Assembly (NCBI RefSeq): GCF_030519475.1
Contig: NZ_JAUMKD010000001.1
Span: 310,001 to 374,000, forward strand
Source of the DNA: Micromonospora sp. C28SCA-DRY-2
GTDB taxonomy: Bacteria > Actinomycetota > Actinomycetes > Mycobacteriales > Micromonosporaceae
Length of the DNA stretch: 64,000 nucleotides
Direction of reading: 5' to 3'
The notes under the pieces are model-generated. The model saw only the letters and a program-made list of their open reading frames with translations, was not told the origin of the DNA and did not search any database. Below, in pieces: positions 45,559-54,722 of the stretch (within the stretch, counting starts at the first letter, position 1; each line of letters opens with the position of its first letter). The position numbers and the translations under genes are program-made.

Positions 45559-45700
45559 CTCGGGGGGAAACTCGGCGCGTCCGGGTCGGGGCGCACGCCC
45601 CGCAGAGCTTCCTAGGAGGATGCCCAACCTACGACTGGCCGATTGGCGTAGATCATGGCAGATAAAGACCGACAACGATTCGTGATTCACGTTTTCCCAG

Positions 45701-45717
45701 GTCAGAAACTGTCTGAC
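45701..45717. promoter_or_regulatory. Inverted repeat upstream of TetR gene
   Basis: GTCAGA-AACTG-TCTGAC lies 73 bp before the TetR start in an AT-richer region (45650-45780). The duplicated CGGTAACGG (about 45749 and 45780) is closer to the start and overlaps the predicted -10. Either could be the TetR site. Confidence 0.5.
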
Positions 45718-45789
45718 TTTTGACTTTCGACGCAGGGCAGGCCGTTTCGGTAACGGGCCGTGTTCGGGCGAATGGGTTACGGTAACGGC

Positions 45790-46392
45790 GTGACGAGACG
45801 TGCGGCCGAGATCCGCCTGGATGCCCTGCTGCGCACCGCCTGTGACGTGATCGCGGAACGCGGTCTGGCCAACACCCGGACGGCCGACGTGGCACAGGCC
45901 GCCGGGGTGAGCCAGGCACTGGTCTTCTACCACTTCGCCACCAAGGACCGGCTGCTCGCCCAGGCGTTCGCGTACGCCGCCGAGCAGGATCTGGCCCGGC
46001 TCGACGCGGTGGTCCGGTCCACCGCCCCACCCCTGACCAAGCTCCGCCGGATCCTGAAGATCTACACCCCGGCCGGGCGGACCATCTCCTGGGCCATGTG
46101 GATCGACGGCTGGGCCGAGTCGCTGCGTACCCCCGAGCTGGAGAAGGTCTCCCGCCGGCTCGACCTGCGCTGGCGGGAGGACCTCGCCACGGTGATCGCC
46201 GACGGGGTCCGCGACGGCACCTTCGAGTGCGCCGACCCGGCCGGCGCGGCCTGGCGGATCAGCGCGGTGATGGACGGCCTGGCGGTGCAGCTGGCGGTGC
46301 ACGACCGGGTGATCTCCCGCCGGCAGTTCACCGAGTGGGTGCGCCTGGTCACCGCCCGGGAGCTCGGCCTCGACCCCGCCGAGCTGGACTAG
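45790..46392 (+). CDS. TetR/AcrR-family transcriptional regulator
   Basis: 200 aa. The N-terminal HTH is ACDVIAERGLANTRTADVAQAAGVSQALVFYHF in two parts; the C-terminal half is a BetI-like ligand domain (ISAVMDGLAVQLAVHD). GTG 45790 sits 5-6 nt after a TACGGT -10-like hexamer, suggesting a leaderless transcript. It is convergent with the alkane hydroxylase gene, 31 bp between the stops. Confidence 0.92.
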   Translation: MTRRAAEIRLDALLRTACDVIAERGLANTRTADVAQAAGVSQALVFYHFATKDRLLAQAFAYAAEQDLARLDAVVRSTAPPLTKLRRILKIYTPAGRTISWAMWIDGWAESLRTPELEKVSRRLDLRWREDLATVIADGVRDGTFECADPAGAAWRISAVMDGLAVQLAVHDRVISRRQFTEWVRLVTARELGLDPAELD

Positions 46393-46423
46393 CACGGCGC
46401 CGAGCCCCGCCGGGCCGGACGGT

Positions 46424-47638
46424 TCACGGCGCCTCGACCGGCCGGTGGGCCTGGCGGTCGGCCAGGGTGGCGGCGCGCCGGCGGTGCCGCTCGCGCAGCC
46501 GGGGCAGGGCCGGCGGGTGGACGTTGGCCCGCTCGATGTCGCCGGCGTAGTGGTCGATCACCCGGTGGTCCATCACCCGCCGCCACAGCGGCGGGACCAG
46601 CGCGGCGACCACCATTGTCGCGTAGCCGGCGGGCAGCTGCGGCGAGCTGTCGAAGCTGCGCAGCGTCTGGTAGCGGCGCAGCGGGTTGGCGTGGTGGTCG
46701 CTGTGCCGCTGGAGCTGGAAGAGGAAGACGTTGGTGACCACCCGGTCGCTGTTCCAGCTGTGCCGCGGGTCGACCTTCTCGTACCGGCCGGCCGCGGTCC
46801 GCCACCGGGCCAGCCCGTAGTGCTCCAGGTAGTTGACCACCTCCAGCAGGGAGAACCCGAGCACCGCCTGGAGCAGCAGGAACGGCAGCACACCGGGGCC
46901 GAACCCGAGGACCAGCGCCCCGAACAGCGCCACCGTCATCGCCCAGGCGTTGAGCACCTCGTTGCGCCAGGTCCACCGGGACCGGCCGCGGAGCCGGAAC
47001 CGGCCGGTCTCCAGCCGCCAGGCCGAACGCAGACTGCCGAGGACGGTACGCGGCCAGAACCGCCAGAAGCTCTCCCCCAGCCGGGCGCTGGCCGGATCCT
47101 CCGGGGTGGCCACCCGCACGTGGTGGCCCCGGTTGTGCTCGACGTGGAAGTGCCCGTACCCGGTCGGCGCGAGGGCCACCTTGGACAGCCAGCGCTCCAG
47201 CCGCTCCCGCTTGTGGCCCAGCTCGTGGGCGGTGTTGATGGCGATGCCGTTGACCACCCCCGCGGTGAGCGCCAGACCGGCCGCGCCGAACGGGGAGAGC
47301 CCGCCACGCACCCAGACCGCGCAGCAGAGCACCAGCGCGGCGTACTGCGCGGGCAGGTAGAGGTAGGTCAGCCAGCGGTAGTAGCCGTCGGCCGCCAGGG
47401 CGGGCACGGCCGCCTCCGGCGGGTTGCCCCGGTCGTCGCCGATCAGCAGGTCGACGACCGGGATCAGGCCGAAGACGATCACCGGGGTGAGCCACCAGGC
47501 CCAGCCGGCGTCGGTGCCCCGCCAGGTCGCGTAGCCGAGGAAGGGCAGCGCCGGGACGAGCAGCGCCAGGGGCCAGAACGGCCGGCGCGGATCGCGCCAG
47601 CGGTCGGCGGGGACGGTCGCGGGGGCACCGGTCGCCAT
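46424..47638 (-). CDS. alkB: AlkB-type membrane alkane/fatty-acid hydroxylase
   Basis: 404 aa non-haem di-iron integral-membrane monooxygenase. The three His boxes are present: HELGHK, HVEHNRGHH and LQRHSDHHANP, along with the NYLEHYGL motif between them. It oxidises terminal carbons of alkanes or related chains. No rubredoxin domain is fused and no rubredoxin gene is adjacent, so electrons must come from elsewhere. ATG 47638 is chosen because GGAGG lies six bases before it; TTG 47644 is too close to that site. Confidence 0.93.
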   Translation of the reverse strand: MATGAPATVPADRWRDPRRPFWPLALLVPALPFLGYATWRGTDAGWAWWLTPVIVFGLIPVVDLLIGDDRGNPPEAAVPALAADGYYRWLTYLYLPAQYAALVLCCAVWVRGGLSPFGAAGLALTAGVVNGIAINTAHELGHKRERLERWLSKVALAPTGYGHFHVEHNRGHHVRVATPEDPASARLGESFWRFWPRTVLGSLRSAWRLETGRFRLRGRSRWTWRNEVLNAWAMTVALFGALVLGFGPGVLPFLLLQAVLGFSLLEVVNYLEHYGLARWRTAAGRYEKVDPRHSWNSDRVVTNVFLFQLQRHSDHHANPLRRYQTLRSFDSSPQLPAGYATMVVAALVPPLWRRVMDHRVIDHYAGDIERANVHPPALPRLRERHRRRAATLADRQAHRPVEAP

Positions 47639-47850
47639 CGTCAACCTCCGATCCGGGGGACTGTCTTCGACCCTGACACCCGGGCCGCGGCTTTACAAGA
47701 GCAGCGCTTTTGTCAAGAACCTGGCCGCGAAAACGGACAGTCGCCGACCTTGTCCCCACCGCGACCGGCTGGTATCCACAGATGCGCATGCGTCACCACG
47801 CGGCACCGGCCGGCGGAGGGCCGGCCATCCCGCTCCCACGAGGAGGACCC

Positions 47851-50778
47851 GTGGCACAACCGGAGTGGACACCCTGGATGAGCCGGCGCCGACGCCGGCT
47901 CGTCCCCGTTCTTGCGGCGACCGCGGTGGTCACCGCCCTGCTTCCCGCCGGCCCCGGCGCCGCCGCGCCGGCCGGCGGCGCCACCGAGGAACGGCGCTCC
48001 GGCCCGTTCGCCGAGGGCCACCAGCACGCCGACGTGGACAACCGCGCCGGCACCGCCGCCCCGGACGCCAACCAGCGCGGGCTGGCCCGCAAGGCCGACC
48101 CGGACGTGCGGTGGAACCGGCTGGGCACCCCGCACGCGCTCGGCCCCGGCCGCGCCCCGCTCGCCACCGGCCTGCCGGCCGACCCGGAGGCGGCCGCCCG
48201 CGCCTACCTGACCGGCAACCAGGACCTCTTCGGCCTCGACGCGGCCGAGGTGGCGGCGATGGACCGGCTGCTGGTCCGCCCGATCGGCACCGGCGCGGTG
48301 GTCACCCTGCGGCAGCGCTTCGGTGACCTGCCGGCCGGGCACGACGGCCTGGTCACCCTCGCGGTCGCCGACGGCACGGTGCTGTCGGTGAGCTCCTCGC
48401 TGGCCCGCGACGCGGCGGCGCCGGCACCGGCCACCCTCACCGAGGAGCAGGCGTACGCGGTCGCGCTGGCCGACGCCGGCCTGGAACCGGCCGGGGTGCG
48501 CAGCCACACCGTGCACCGGGTCGCCGTACCCACCCCGCTGGACGGGGCCCGGGACGCGTACGAGGTGACCCTGATCGGCGCCGACGCCGACCACCCGACC
48601 GCCTACACCACCTACGTCGACGGCATCACCGGTCAGGTGCTGGTCCGCGAGGACCTGGTCGACTACGACTCGGACAACCCGAGCTGGGCGGTCTTCCCGG
48701 CCACCCCGCCCCGCGACCTCGGCCCCGGCGTGGACCCGCGGGTGCGCTGGTGCGGCGACCCGGCGCCGGACTGCCAGGCGGCGTTCCGCGACCCGGCCAC
48801 CGGCCAGCCGTGGGACGTCGACGCGGCCACCGGCACGCCGACCCTCACCTCGCGGGGCAACTCGGCCAACACGGTGCGCTCCTGGGGCGCCGGAACCCCG
48901 GTGGTGCCGGCCACGGAGAGCCCGGAACGCCGCTACGAGTACCCGTTCACCGACCAGTGGCACCAGGCCCGGTGCAACCCCGAGGTGTTCACCTCGGCGC
49001 AGCGCAACGACGACGACGCGGCCATCGCCAACCTCTTCGCCATGCACAACCGGATGCACGACTGGGCCTGGCACCTCGGCTTCACCGAGGCGACCTGGAA
49101 CCTCCAGGCGGTCAACCTGACCCCGGACGGCCTCGGTGGGGACGCCGAGCAGGGCCGCGCCCAGCAGGGCGCGCTGAGCGGCAACCGGAACAACGCCAAC
49201 CAGGGCACGCCGCGCGACGGCCTGCCGCCGACCACCAACATGTACCTGTGGCAGCCGCAGGCCGGCGGGCCGTACCCGCCGTGCGTGGACGGCGACTACG
49301 ACATGACGGTGATCGGGCACGAGTACACCCACGCCATCACCAACCGCATGATCGCCGGCCCGAACAGCGGGATCGGCGGGCACCAGGGCGGTTCGATGGG
49401 TGAGTCGTGGAGCGACCTGCTCGCCGCCGAGTACCTGTTCCAGCACGGGCTGCGCGCCCCCGGCGAGACGCCCTACATCACCGGCGGGTACGTCACCGGC
49501 AACCTGGTCAGCGGCATCCGCAACCACGACTTCAGCCGCAGCCCGCTGAACTACTCCGACGTCGGCTACAACACCGGCGGCCCGGCCGTGCACGCGGACG
49601 GTGAGATCTGGAGCGCCACCAACTTCCGGGTCCGGGCCGCGCTGATGAAGCGGTACGGCGTCGGCACCCCGCAGCGGCAGCTCGACTGCGCGCGCGGCAA
49701 GGTGCCGGTCGAGCAGTGCCCGGGCAACCGGCGCTGGTCGCAGCTGGTCTTCGACTCGTTCCTGCTCCAGGCCGCCAGCCAGGTGAGCATGCTCGACATG
49801 CGGGACAACATGCTCACCGCCGACCTGCTCCGCTTCGGCGGCGCCAACCAGGACCTGATCTGGGCCGAGTTCGCCCGCTCCGGGATGGGCCGGGACGCCG
49901 CCACCAACGGCGCCTCCGACACCGACCCGACGCCGAGCTTCGCCGCCCCGAACGCCGACAACGCGCTGCTCACCCTCCGGCCGAAGGGCGACAGCGCCGA
50001 CGCGCCGATCCGGGTGTACGTCGGGGCGTACGAGGCGCGGGCGGTGCCGGTGGCCGACACCGACCCGGCCACCGCGCTGCCGGACACCGTCGAGCTGGTG
50101 CCCGGCACGTACCAGTTGCTGGCCGTCGCGCCCGGCTTCGGGCACCAGCGGCTGACAGTGGTCGCCAAGGCCGGCAAGGAGGGCTACGTCGACCTGCGGA
50201 TGAGCCGCAACCTGGCGTCCACCGCGTCCGGCGCGACCGTCACCGGGGACGGGGTCAACCTGGACCGGATCGCCGACGACACCGAGGCCACCAACTGGGC
50301 CTCACTCGACGGCGTGGCCGGCCGGCAGGTCACCGTGGCGCTGCCCGGCGACGCGCCGCAGGTGGTGAAGCGGGTGAACGTCAGCGCCATGCTGCGCCCG
50401 GCGATCGCCGGCGACGCCGATCCGGGCAGCCAGAACGCGCTCAGCGCGCTGCGGTCGTTCGCGGTGTCGGCGTGCAACGCGAAGATCACCGACTGCGCCG
50501 ATCCGGCGAACTGGCAGCGGATCCACACCAGCGCGGCGGACGCGTTCCCGGGTGGGGCGTACCGGGCCTACGTGCGGGACATCAACCTGCGCGAGTTCCG
50601 GGTGCCGACCACGCTCGCCACCCACCTGCGGCTGGAGGTGCTGGCCAGCCAGTGCACCGGCGGCCCGGCGTACGCCGGTGAGCAGGACGACGACCCGGCC
50701 ACGACGACCGACTGCGCGACCGCCAGCCCGGCGCGCGACCAGGTACGGATCGCCGAGTTCCAGGCGTTCTCGAAGTGA
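47851..50778 (+). CDS. Secreted M36 (fungalysin-like) zinc metallopeptidase
   Basis: 975 aa. A long basic n-region and hydrophobic core (RRRRRLVPVLAATAVVTALL) form the signal peptide; an FTP-type propeptide (about 100-280) precedes the catalytic domain with HEYTH (490-494) and the third ligand in GESWSD (Glu518). A C-terminal extension of about 250 residues contains a discoidin-like domain (SALRSFAVSACN). GTG 47851 has GAGGAGG six bases upstream. It should be an extracellular protease activated by propeptide removal. Confidence 0.93.
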   Translation: MAQPEWTPWMSRRRRRLVPVLAATAVVTALLPAGPGAAAPAGGATEERRSGPFAEGHQHADVDNRAGTAAPDANQRGLARKADPDVRWNRLGTPHALGPGRAPLATGLPADPEAAARAYLTGNQDLFGLDAAEVAAMDRLLVRPIGTGAVVTLRQRFGDLPAGHDGLVTLAVADGTVLSVSSSLARDAAAPAPATLTEEQAYAVALADAGLEPAGVRSHTVHRVAVPTPLDGARDAYEVTLIGADADHPTAYTTYVDGITGQVLVREDLVDYDSDNPSWAVFPATPPRDLGPGVDPRVRWCGDPAPDCQAAFRDPATGQPWDVDAATGTPTLTSRGNSANTVRSWGAGTPVVPATESPERRYEYPFTDQWHQARCNPEVFTSAQRNDDDAAIANLFAMHNRMHDWAWHLGFTEATWNLQAVNLTPDGLGGDAEQGRAQQGALSGNRNNANQGTPRDGLPPTTNMYLWQPQAGGPYPPCVDGDYDMTVIGHEYTHAITNRMIAGPNSGIGGHQGGSMGESWSDLLAAEYLFQHGLRAPGETPYITGGYVTGNLVSGIRNHDFSRSPLNYSDVGYNTGGPAVHADGEIWSATNFRVRAALMKRYGVGTPQRQLDCARGKVPVEQCPGNRRWSQLVFDSFLLQAASQVSMLDMRDNMLTADLLRFGGANQDLIWAEFARSGMGRDAATNGASDTDPTPSFAAPNADNALLTLRPKGDSADAPIRVYVGAYEARAVPVADTDPATALPDTVELVPGTYQLLAVAPGFGHQRLTVVAKAGKEGYVDLRMSRNLASTASGATVTGDGVNLDRIADDTEATNWASLDGVAGRQVTVALPGDAPQVVKRVNVSAMLRPAIAGDADPGSQNALSALRSFAVSACNAKITDCADPANWQRIHTSAADAFPGGAYRAYVRDINLREFRVPTTLATHLRLEVLASQCTGGPAYAGEQDDDPATTTDCATASPARDQVRIAEFQAFSK

Positions 50779-50783
50779 CGCCT

Positions 50784-50819
50784 CCCGGGGCCGGCCGGCG
50801 CGCGCCGGCCGGCCCCGGG
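50784..50819. terminator. 36-bp perfect palindrome, bidirectional terminator
   Basis: An uninterrupted dyad starting CCCGGGGCCGGCC, 5 bp after the M36 stop and 28 bp before the stop of the convergent gene. Its stability would make it an efficient terminator for both. Confidence 0.85.
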
Positions 50820-50847
50820 CACCGGCCGCCCGTTCCCGGCGGGCCGG

Positions 50848-51657
50848 TCACCACCGTCGTGGCCCGGCGGGCCGCTCCCACCGGTCCGCGGGTTCCGGGT
50901 CGCCGTCCCCGCCGGCGGTCCGGGTCAGGTGGCGCAGCCGCAGCAGCAACCCGACGCCGAGGAAGAGCAGCAGCCCGCCGAGCAGGAACGCGGCGTGCAC
51001 CGCACCGAAGCCGCCGGACCGCGCGACCGGGCGGCCCGCGGCCGGGGGCACCTCGGCCACCGGCTCCTCGGTCGGCTCGACCTCCGCGGTCTCCTCGGCC
51101 GGCTCGATGGGCTGCGCGGGTGGGGTGCTCTCCGGTGCCGGCTCGGTCGGGGTGGCCGGGGCGGCCGGCCCCACCACCGACCGGGTCGCCGTCTGCCGGG
51201 CCAGCAGGCGCAGGTTCGCGTCGTACGCCTCGGCCGCCAGCGTGACCCGGCCCCGCGTGACGTCCTCGGCGAAGGCCAGCCGGTAGCGGGCGGTGACGGT
51301 CCGGTCCGGGCAGAGCGTGCCCGGGTCCAGCTGCCGGTCGGTCAGCCGGGCCACGTCCCCCTCGGTCCGGATCTCCAGCGGGAACGAACCGGTCTCCTCG
51401 ACCCGGTCCACCTTCACCTGGTCCAGCCGGATCCCGCGCACGGTGAGCACCATCGACCAGCGCACCTTGACGCACCGCCCGGGGTCGGTGCGGGAGACCA
51501 CCGCCGAGACGGTCGCCACCCGGTCCCCGGCGGTGAACTCGTCGGGCAGGCCACTCAGCTCGGTGGCGAAGGCCGCCCGCGCGGGCGCGGCCGGGCCGAG
51601 CGCCATCCCGCTCAGGCAGGCCAGCACCACCCCGGCCCGCAGCGCGTACCGCCGCAT
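50848..51657 (-). CDS. Exported, C-terminally membrane-anchored surface protein
   Basis: 269 aa. A signal peptide (RRYALRAGVVLACLSGMAL, cleavage near ARA-A) is followed by an Ig-like beta-rich domain with two Cys (GRCVKVRW, GTLCPDR), a Pro-Glu-rich stalk, one transmembrane helix (about 222-243) and a short basic tail. The architecture is that of a wall-spanning adhesin-like or pilin-like protein without an LPXTG motif. Function unknown. ATG 51657 is chosen for the signal peptide. Confidence 0.82.
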   Translation of the reverse strand: MRRYALRAGVVLACLSGMALGPAAPARAAFATELSGLPDEFTAGDRVATVSAVVSRTDPGRCVKVRWSMVLTVRGIRLDQVKVDRVEETGSFPLEIRTEGDVARLTDRQLDPGTLCPDRTVTARYRLAFAEDVTRGRVTLAAEAYDANLRLLARQTATRSVVGPAAPATPTEPAPESTPPAQPIEPAEETAEVEPTEEPVAEVPPAAGRPVARSGGFGAVHAAFLLGGLLLFLGVGLLLRLRHLTRTAGGDGDPEPADRWERPAGPRRW

Positions 51658-51841
51658 CGTCACCGTTCCGCCCTCCCCGGTCGCCTCCTGTCCGGCAACG
51701 CTAGGAGCACGCGGGCCGGCCGGCCAGACGGGTGTGTTCGCACCGATCGGCAAGTGCGGGGGTGGATGTCACCGAGGGTGGTGAACCGGTCACCCCTCCC
51801 CCGCGACACGCCGGGTCGGCGGGCCACGCGAGAATCACCCG

Positions 51842-52510
51842 GTGTCCGAGCTCTCCGCCGCCTTCGTCCGGCTGCACGCCCGCCTCGCGCCGGTCGCCTT
51901 CGTCCCCGAGGTGCGGCTGCACCAGGCGGACGAGCCGATCGGGCTCTGGGAGCTGACCGAGGGCGAGTTCCGCAGCGCCCAGCCGCCGCCGTTCTGGGCC
52001 TTCGCCTGGGCCGGCGGGCAGGGGCTGGCCCGGTACGTCACCGACCACCCCGAGCTGGTCGCCGGCCGCCGGGTGCTCGACCTGGCCGCCGGCTCCGGAC
52101 TGGTGGCCATCGCCGCGGCCCGGGTCGGCGCCGCCGCGGTCCGCGCCGTGGAGGTCGACGAGCTGGCCGTCGCGGCGGTCGCGCTCAACGCCGAGGCCAA
52201 CGGGGTACGCGTCCACGCCGAACTGGGCGACGTCCTCGACGGCGACGCCGGGGACGCCGAGGTGGTGCTCGCCGGGGACGTCTTCTACAGCGAGGCGATG
52301 GCCAACCGGATGCTGCGCTTCCTGCTGCGGGCCGCCCGCTCGGGGGCGCGGGTGCTGGTCGGCGACCCGGGCCGGGCGTTCCTGCCCCGGGACCGCTTCG
52401 ACGAGCTGGCCGGCTACGACGTCCCGGTGCCGGAGGCCCTGGAGAGCGTCCGGGTGAAGCGCACCACGGTGTGGCAGTTGCGTCCCGGCCGGCCGGGGGC
52501 CGCCGACTAG
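51842..52510 (+). CDS. Class I SAM-dependent methyltransferase (ETFB-KMT/METTL20-like)
   Basis: 222 aa. SAM-binding motif I is VLDLAAGSGLVAIAAARVGA, the acidic post-I residue is in AVEVDELAVAAVALNAEAN, and AGDVFYSE resembles the (D/E)xxY motif of lysine methyltransferases of the METTL20/METTL21 group. PPFWAFAWAGGQGLARYV near the N-terminus is also typical. The bacterial target may be electron transfer flavoprotein beta or ribosomal proteins; not decided here. The P450 gene begins 9 bp after its stop. Confidence 0.87.
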   Translation: MSELSAAFVRLHARLAPVAFVPEVRLHQADEPIGLWELTEGEFRSAQPPPFWAFAWAGGQGLARYVTDHPELVAGRRVLDLAAGSGLVAIAAARVGAAAVRAVEVDELAVAAVALNAEANGVRVHAELGDVLDGDAGDAEVVLAGDVFYSEAMANRMLRFLLRAARSGARVLVGDPGRAFLPRDRFDELAGYDVPVPEALESVRVKRTTVWQLRPGRPGAAD

Positions 52511-52519
52511 CGTGTCGGC

Positions 52520-53683
52520 GTGCTGTTCCGCAGCTGGGCGCAGGCCGCCGACGCCGCCTGGCCCGACGTGGCCCGGGTCGCCGACCACACCGGCGTCGAG
52601 CACCTGGTGGTCACCCGGCACGCGCTGGTCCGCGAGGTGCTCACCGACCCGGTGACCTACCGGCCGGACAACGCCCTGGACGCGGTGACACCGATGCCGG
52701 TGGCCGCGCTGCGGGTGCTCGCCGGACACCGGTTCCGGCTGCCGCCGACACTGGCCAACAACTCCGGCGCCAGCCACCCGGCGATCCGGGCGATCGTCGC
52801 CGACGCGCTGCACCCGACCCGGGTGGCCGCCCAGCGGCCCTGGCTGACCGACCTGGTCCGCGGCCGGGTCGCGGCGCTCGCCGCCGAGCTGGACGCCGGG
52901 GCGCCGGTGGACCTCTACGCCCGGCTCGCCGCCGACCTGCCGCTGCTGGTGCTGGCCCGGCTGGTGGACCTGCCGGACGCGCCGGTCGGCGCGGTGAAGG
53001 CGTTCGCCCGGGCCGCGCTGGAGCTGTTCTGGGCGCCGCTGGACGCCGAGCGGCAGCTCACCCTCGCCGCCGAGGTGGGCCGGTTCCACCGGGTGCTGCG
53101 CGAGTTCGCGGCCGCCGGCGGTGGGCTGGCGGCCGACCTGCGGGCCGCCGGCCACCCGCCCGACACGGTGGTCGGTGCGCTGTTCTTCCTGCTGGTCGCC
53201 GGCCAGGAGACCACCTCGCAGTTCCTCACCCTGCTGCTGCACCGGCTGGCCGGCGAGCCGGAGGTGCTGGCCGGCCTGCGCGCCGGCAGTGTGCGGGTCG
53301 CCGACGTGGTCGAGGAGGGACTGCGGCTGGAGCCGCCGATCGTCACCTGGCGGCGGGTGGCCGCCACCGACACCACGCTGGGCGGGACGGCGGTGCCGGC
53401 GGGCACCAGCATGGTGCTCTGGCTGGCCCGGGCCGGCCGGGACCCCGCCACCGTGGACGCCCCCGAAGAGTTCCGCCCCGGCCAGCGCGGGTCGCGCCGG
53501 CACCTGGCCTTCGGGGCGGGCGCGCACCGCTGCGTCGGCGACCAGCTGGCCCGGATGGAGGCGGCGGTGGTGGTCGCCGAGGCGGCCCCGCTGCTGGCCG
53601 GGGCGACGGTGGTCCGCGCGCCCTGGTGCCCGGACAACCTCACCTTCCGGATGCCGGACGCCTTCGTCATCCGCCGGCGCTAG
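52520..53683 (+). CDS. Cytochrome P450
   Basis: 387 aa, slightly short for a bacterial P450. I-helix FLLVAGQETTSQF, ExxR in EEGLRLEPP, and the haem loop FGAGAHRCVGDQLARME with the Cys ligand are all present. No ferredoxin gene is adjacent. GTG start, 9 bp after the methyltransferase. Physiological substrate unknown. Confidence 0.93.
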   Translation: MLFRSWAQAADAAWPDVARVADHTGVEHLVVTRHALVREVLTDPVTYRPDNALDAVTPMPVAALRVLAGHRFRLPPTLANNSGASHPAIRAIVADALHPTRVAAQRPWLTDLVRGRVAALAAELDAGAPVDLYARLAADLPLLVLARLVDLPDAPVGAVKAFARAALELFWAPLDAERQLTLAAEVGRFHRVLREFAAAGGGLAADLRAAGHPPDTVVGALFFLLVAGQETTSQFLTLLLHRLAGEPEVLAGLRAGSVRVADVVEEGLRLEPPIVTWRRVAATDTTLGGTAVPAGTSMVLWLARAGRDPATVDAPEEFRPGQRGSRRHLAFGAGAHRCVGDQLARMEAAVVVAEAAPLLAGATVVRAPWCPDNLTFRMPDAFVIRRR

Positions 53684-53712
53684 GCCGCCCGCGAGGGCTC
53701 CCCCCGTGGTGC

Positions 53713-53734
53713 GTACCTGACGAAAGTGGGGTGC
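53713..53734. promoter_or_regulatory. Dyad with central GAAA upstream of ABC exporter
   Basis: TACCTGAC-GAAA-GTGGGGTGC lies 55 bp before the ATPase start. The element resembles CACCGAC-GAAA-GTCAGGTG at 57840 upstream of the nearby histidine kinase, suggesting the response regulator controls both. Confidence 0.6.
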
Positions 53735-53789
53735 GGGTGGTGCCGTTCGGGCGCGGCGGCGGCGCCGGCCGGCCACCTAGCGTCGAGGC

Positions 53790-54722
53790 ATGATCACATT
53801 ACGTGGGTTGACCAAGCGGTTCGGGCGGACGACGGCCGTCGACGACCTGACCGTCGACATCGCACCCGGCCGGGTCACCGGGTTCCTCGGCCCCAACGGC
53901 GCGGGCAAGTCCACCACCATGCGCATGGTCCTCGGCCTGGACCGGCCCACCGCCGGGCGGGCGTTGATCGACGGCCGGGCCTACCGGGAGCTGCGGCGAC
54001 CGCTGCGCGAGGTCGGCGCGCTGCTGGACGCCCGGGCCATCCACCCGGCCCGGTCCGGCCGGGCCCACCTGCTGGCGATGGCGCGCAGCAACGGCCTGCC
54101 CACCCACCGGGTGGACGAGGTGCTCGGCACCGTCGGGCTGGACGCCCGCGCCGCCGCCAAGCCCGGCCGGACCCTCTCGCTCGGCATGGCGCAGCGGCTC
54201 GGCATCGCCGGCGCCCTGCTCGGCGACCCGCCGGTGCTGATGTTCGACGAGCCGGTCAACGGCCTCGACCCGGACGGGGTGCGCTGGGTCCGGCAGCTGA
54301 TGCGGTCGCTGGCCGACGAGGGCCGGACGGTCTTCGTCTCCAGCCACCTGATGAGCGAGATGCAACTGACCGCCGACCGGCTGGTGGTGATCGGCCGGGG
54401 GCGGCTGCTCGCCGACGCGCCGATCGGCGAGGTGATCGCGGGCAGCGCGGTGGCGGTACGGGTGCGCAGCCCGCACCCGGCCGGTCTGGCCGCGCTCGCC
54501 GAGCGGCTCACCGCGACCGGGGCCACCGTCACCCCGGCCGGCCCGGACGAGCTGACCGTCACCGGCGCCACCGTGGACCGCATCGGTGACCTGGCGTACG
54601 AGCTGGGGGTCCGGCTGCACGAGCTGAGCCCGCACGGGGCCTCGCTGGAGCAGGCCTTCATGGAGCTGACCGCCGGCAGCGTCGAGTACGCCGGCACCCC
54701 GACCGGAGGGACCGACCGATGA
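53790..54722 (+). CDS. ABC transporter ATP-binding protein
   Basis: 310 aa. Walker A GPNGAGKST, signature LSLGMAQRLGIA, Walker B VLMFDEPVNGLDP, switch His in SSHLMSEM. The C-terminal region after residue 215 forms the regulatory-type domain common in actinobacterial bacitracin/lantibiotic exporters. It overlaps the permease by 4 nt. The two-component operon on the other strand immediately downstream (convergent) is a typical partner of such exporters. Confidence 0.94.
   Translation: MITLRGLTKRFGRTTAVDDLTVDIAPGRVTGFLGPNGAGKSTTMRMVLGLDRPTAGRALIDGRAYRELRRPLREVGALLDARAIHPARSGRAHLLAMARSNGLPTHRVDEVLGTVGLDARAAAKPGRTLSLGMAQRLGIAGALLGDPPVLMFDEPVNGLDPDGVRWVRQLMRSLADEGRTVFVSSHLMSEMQLTADRLVVIGRGRLLADAPIGEVIAGSAVAVRVRSPHPAGLAALAERLTATGATVTPAGPDELTVTGATVDRIGDLAYELGVRLHELSPHGASLEQAFMELTAGSVEYAGTPTGGTDR

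Noticed and set aside
52520..53683. Small biosynthetic cluster around the P450
   Set aside because: Only a methyltransferase related to protein-lysine methylation is adjacent; no scaffold synthase, ferredoxin or other tailoring genes are nearby.
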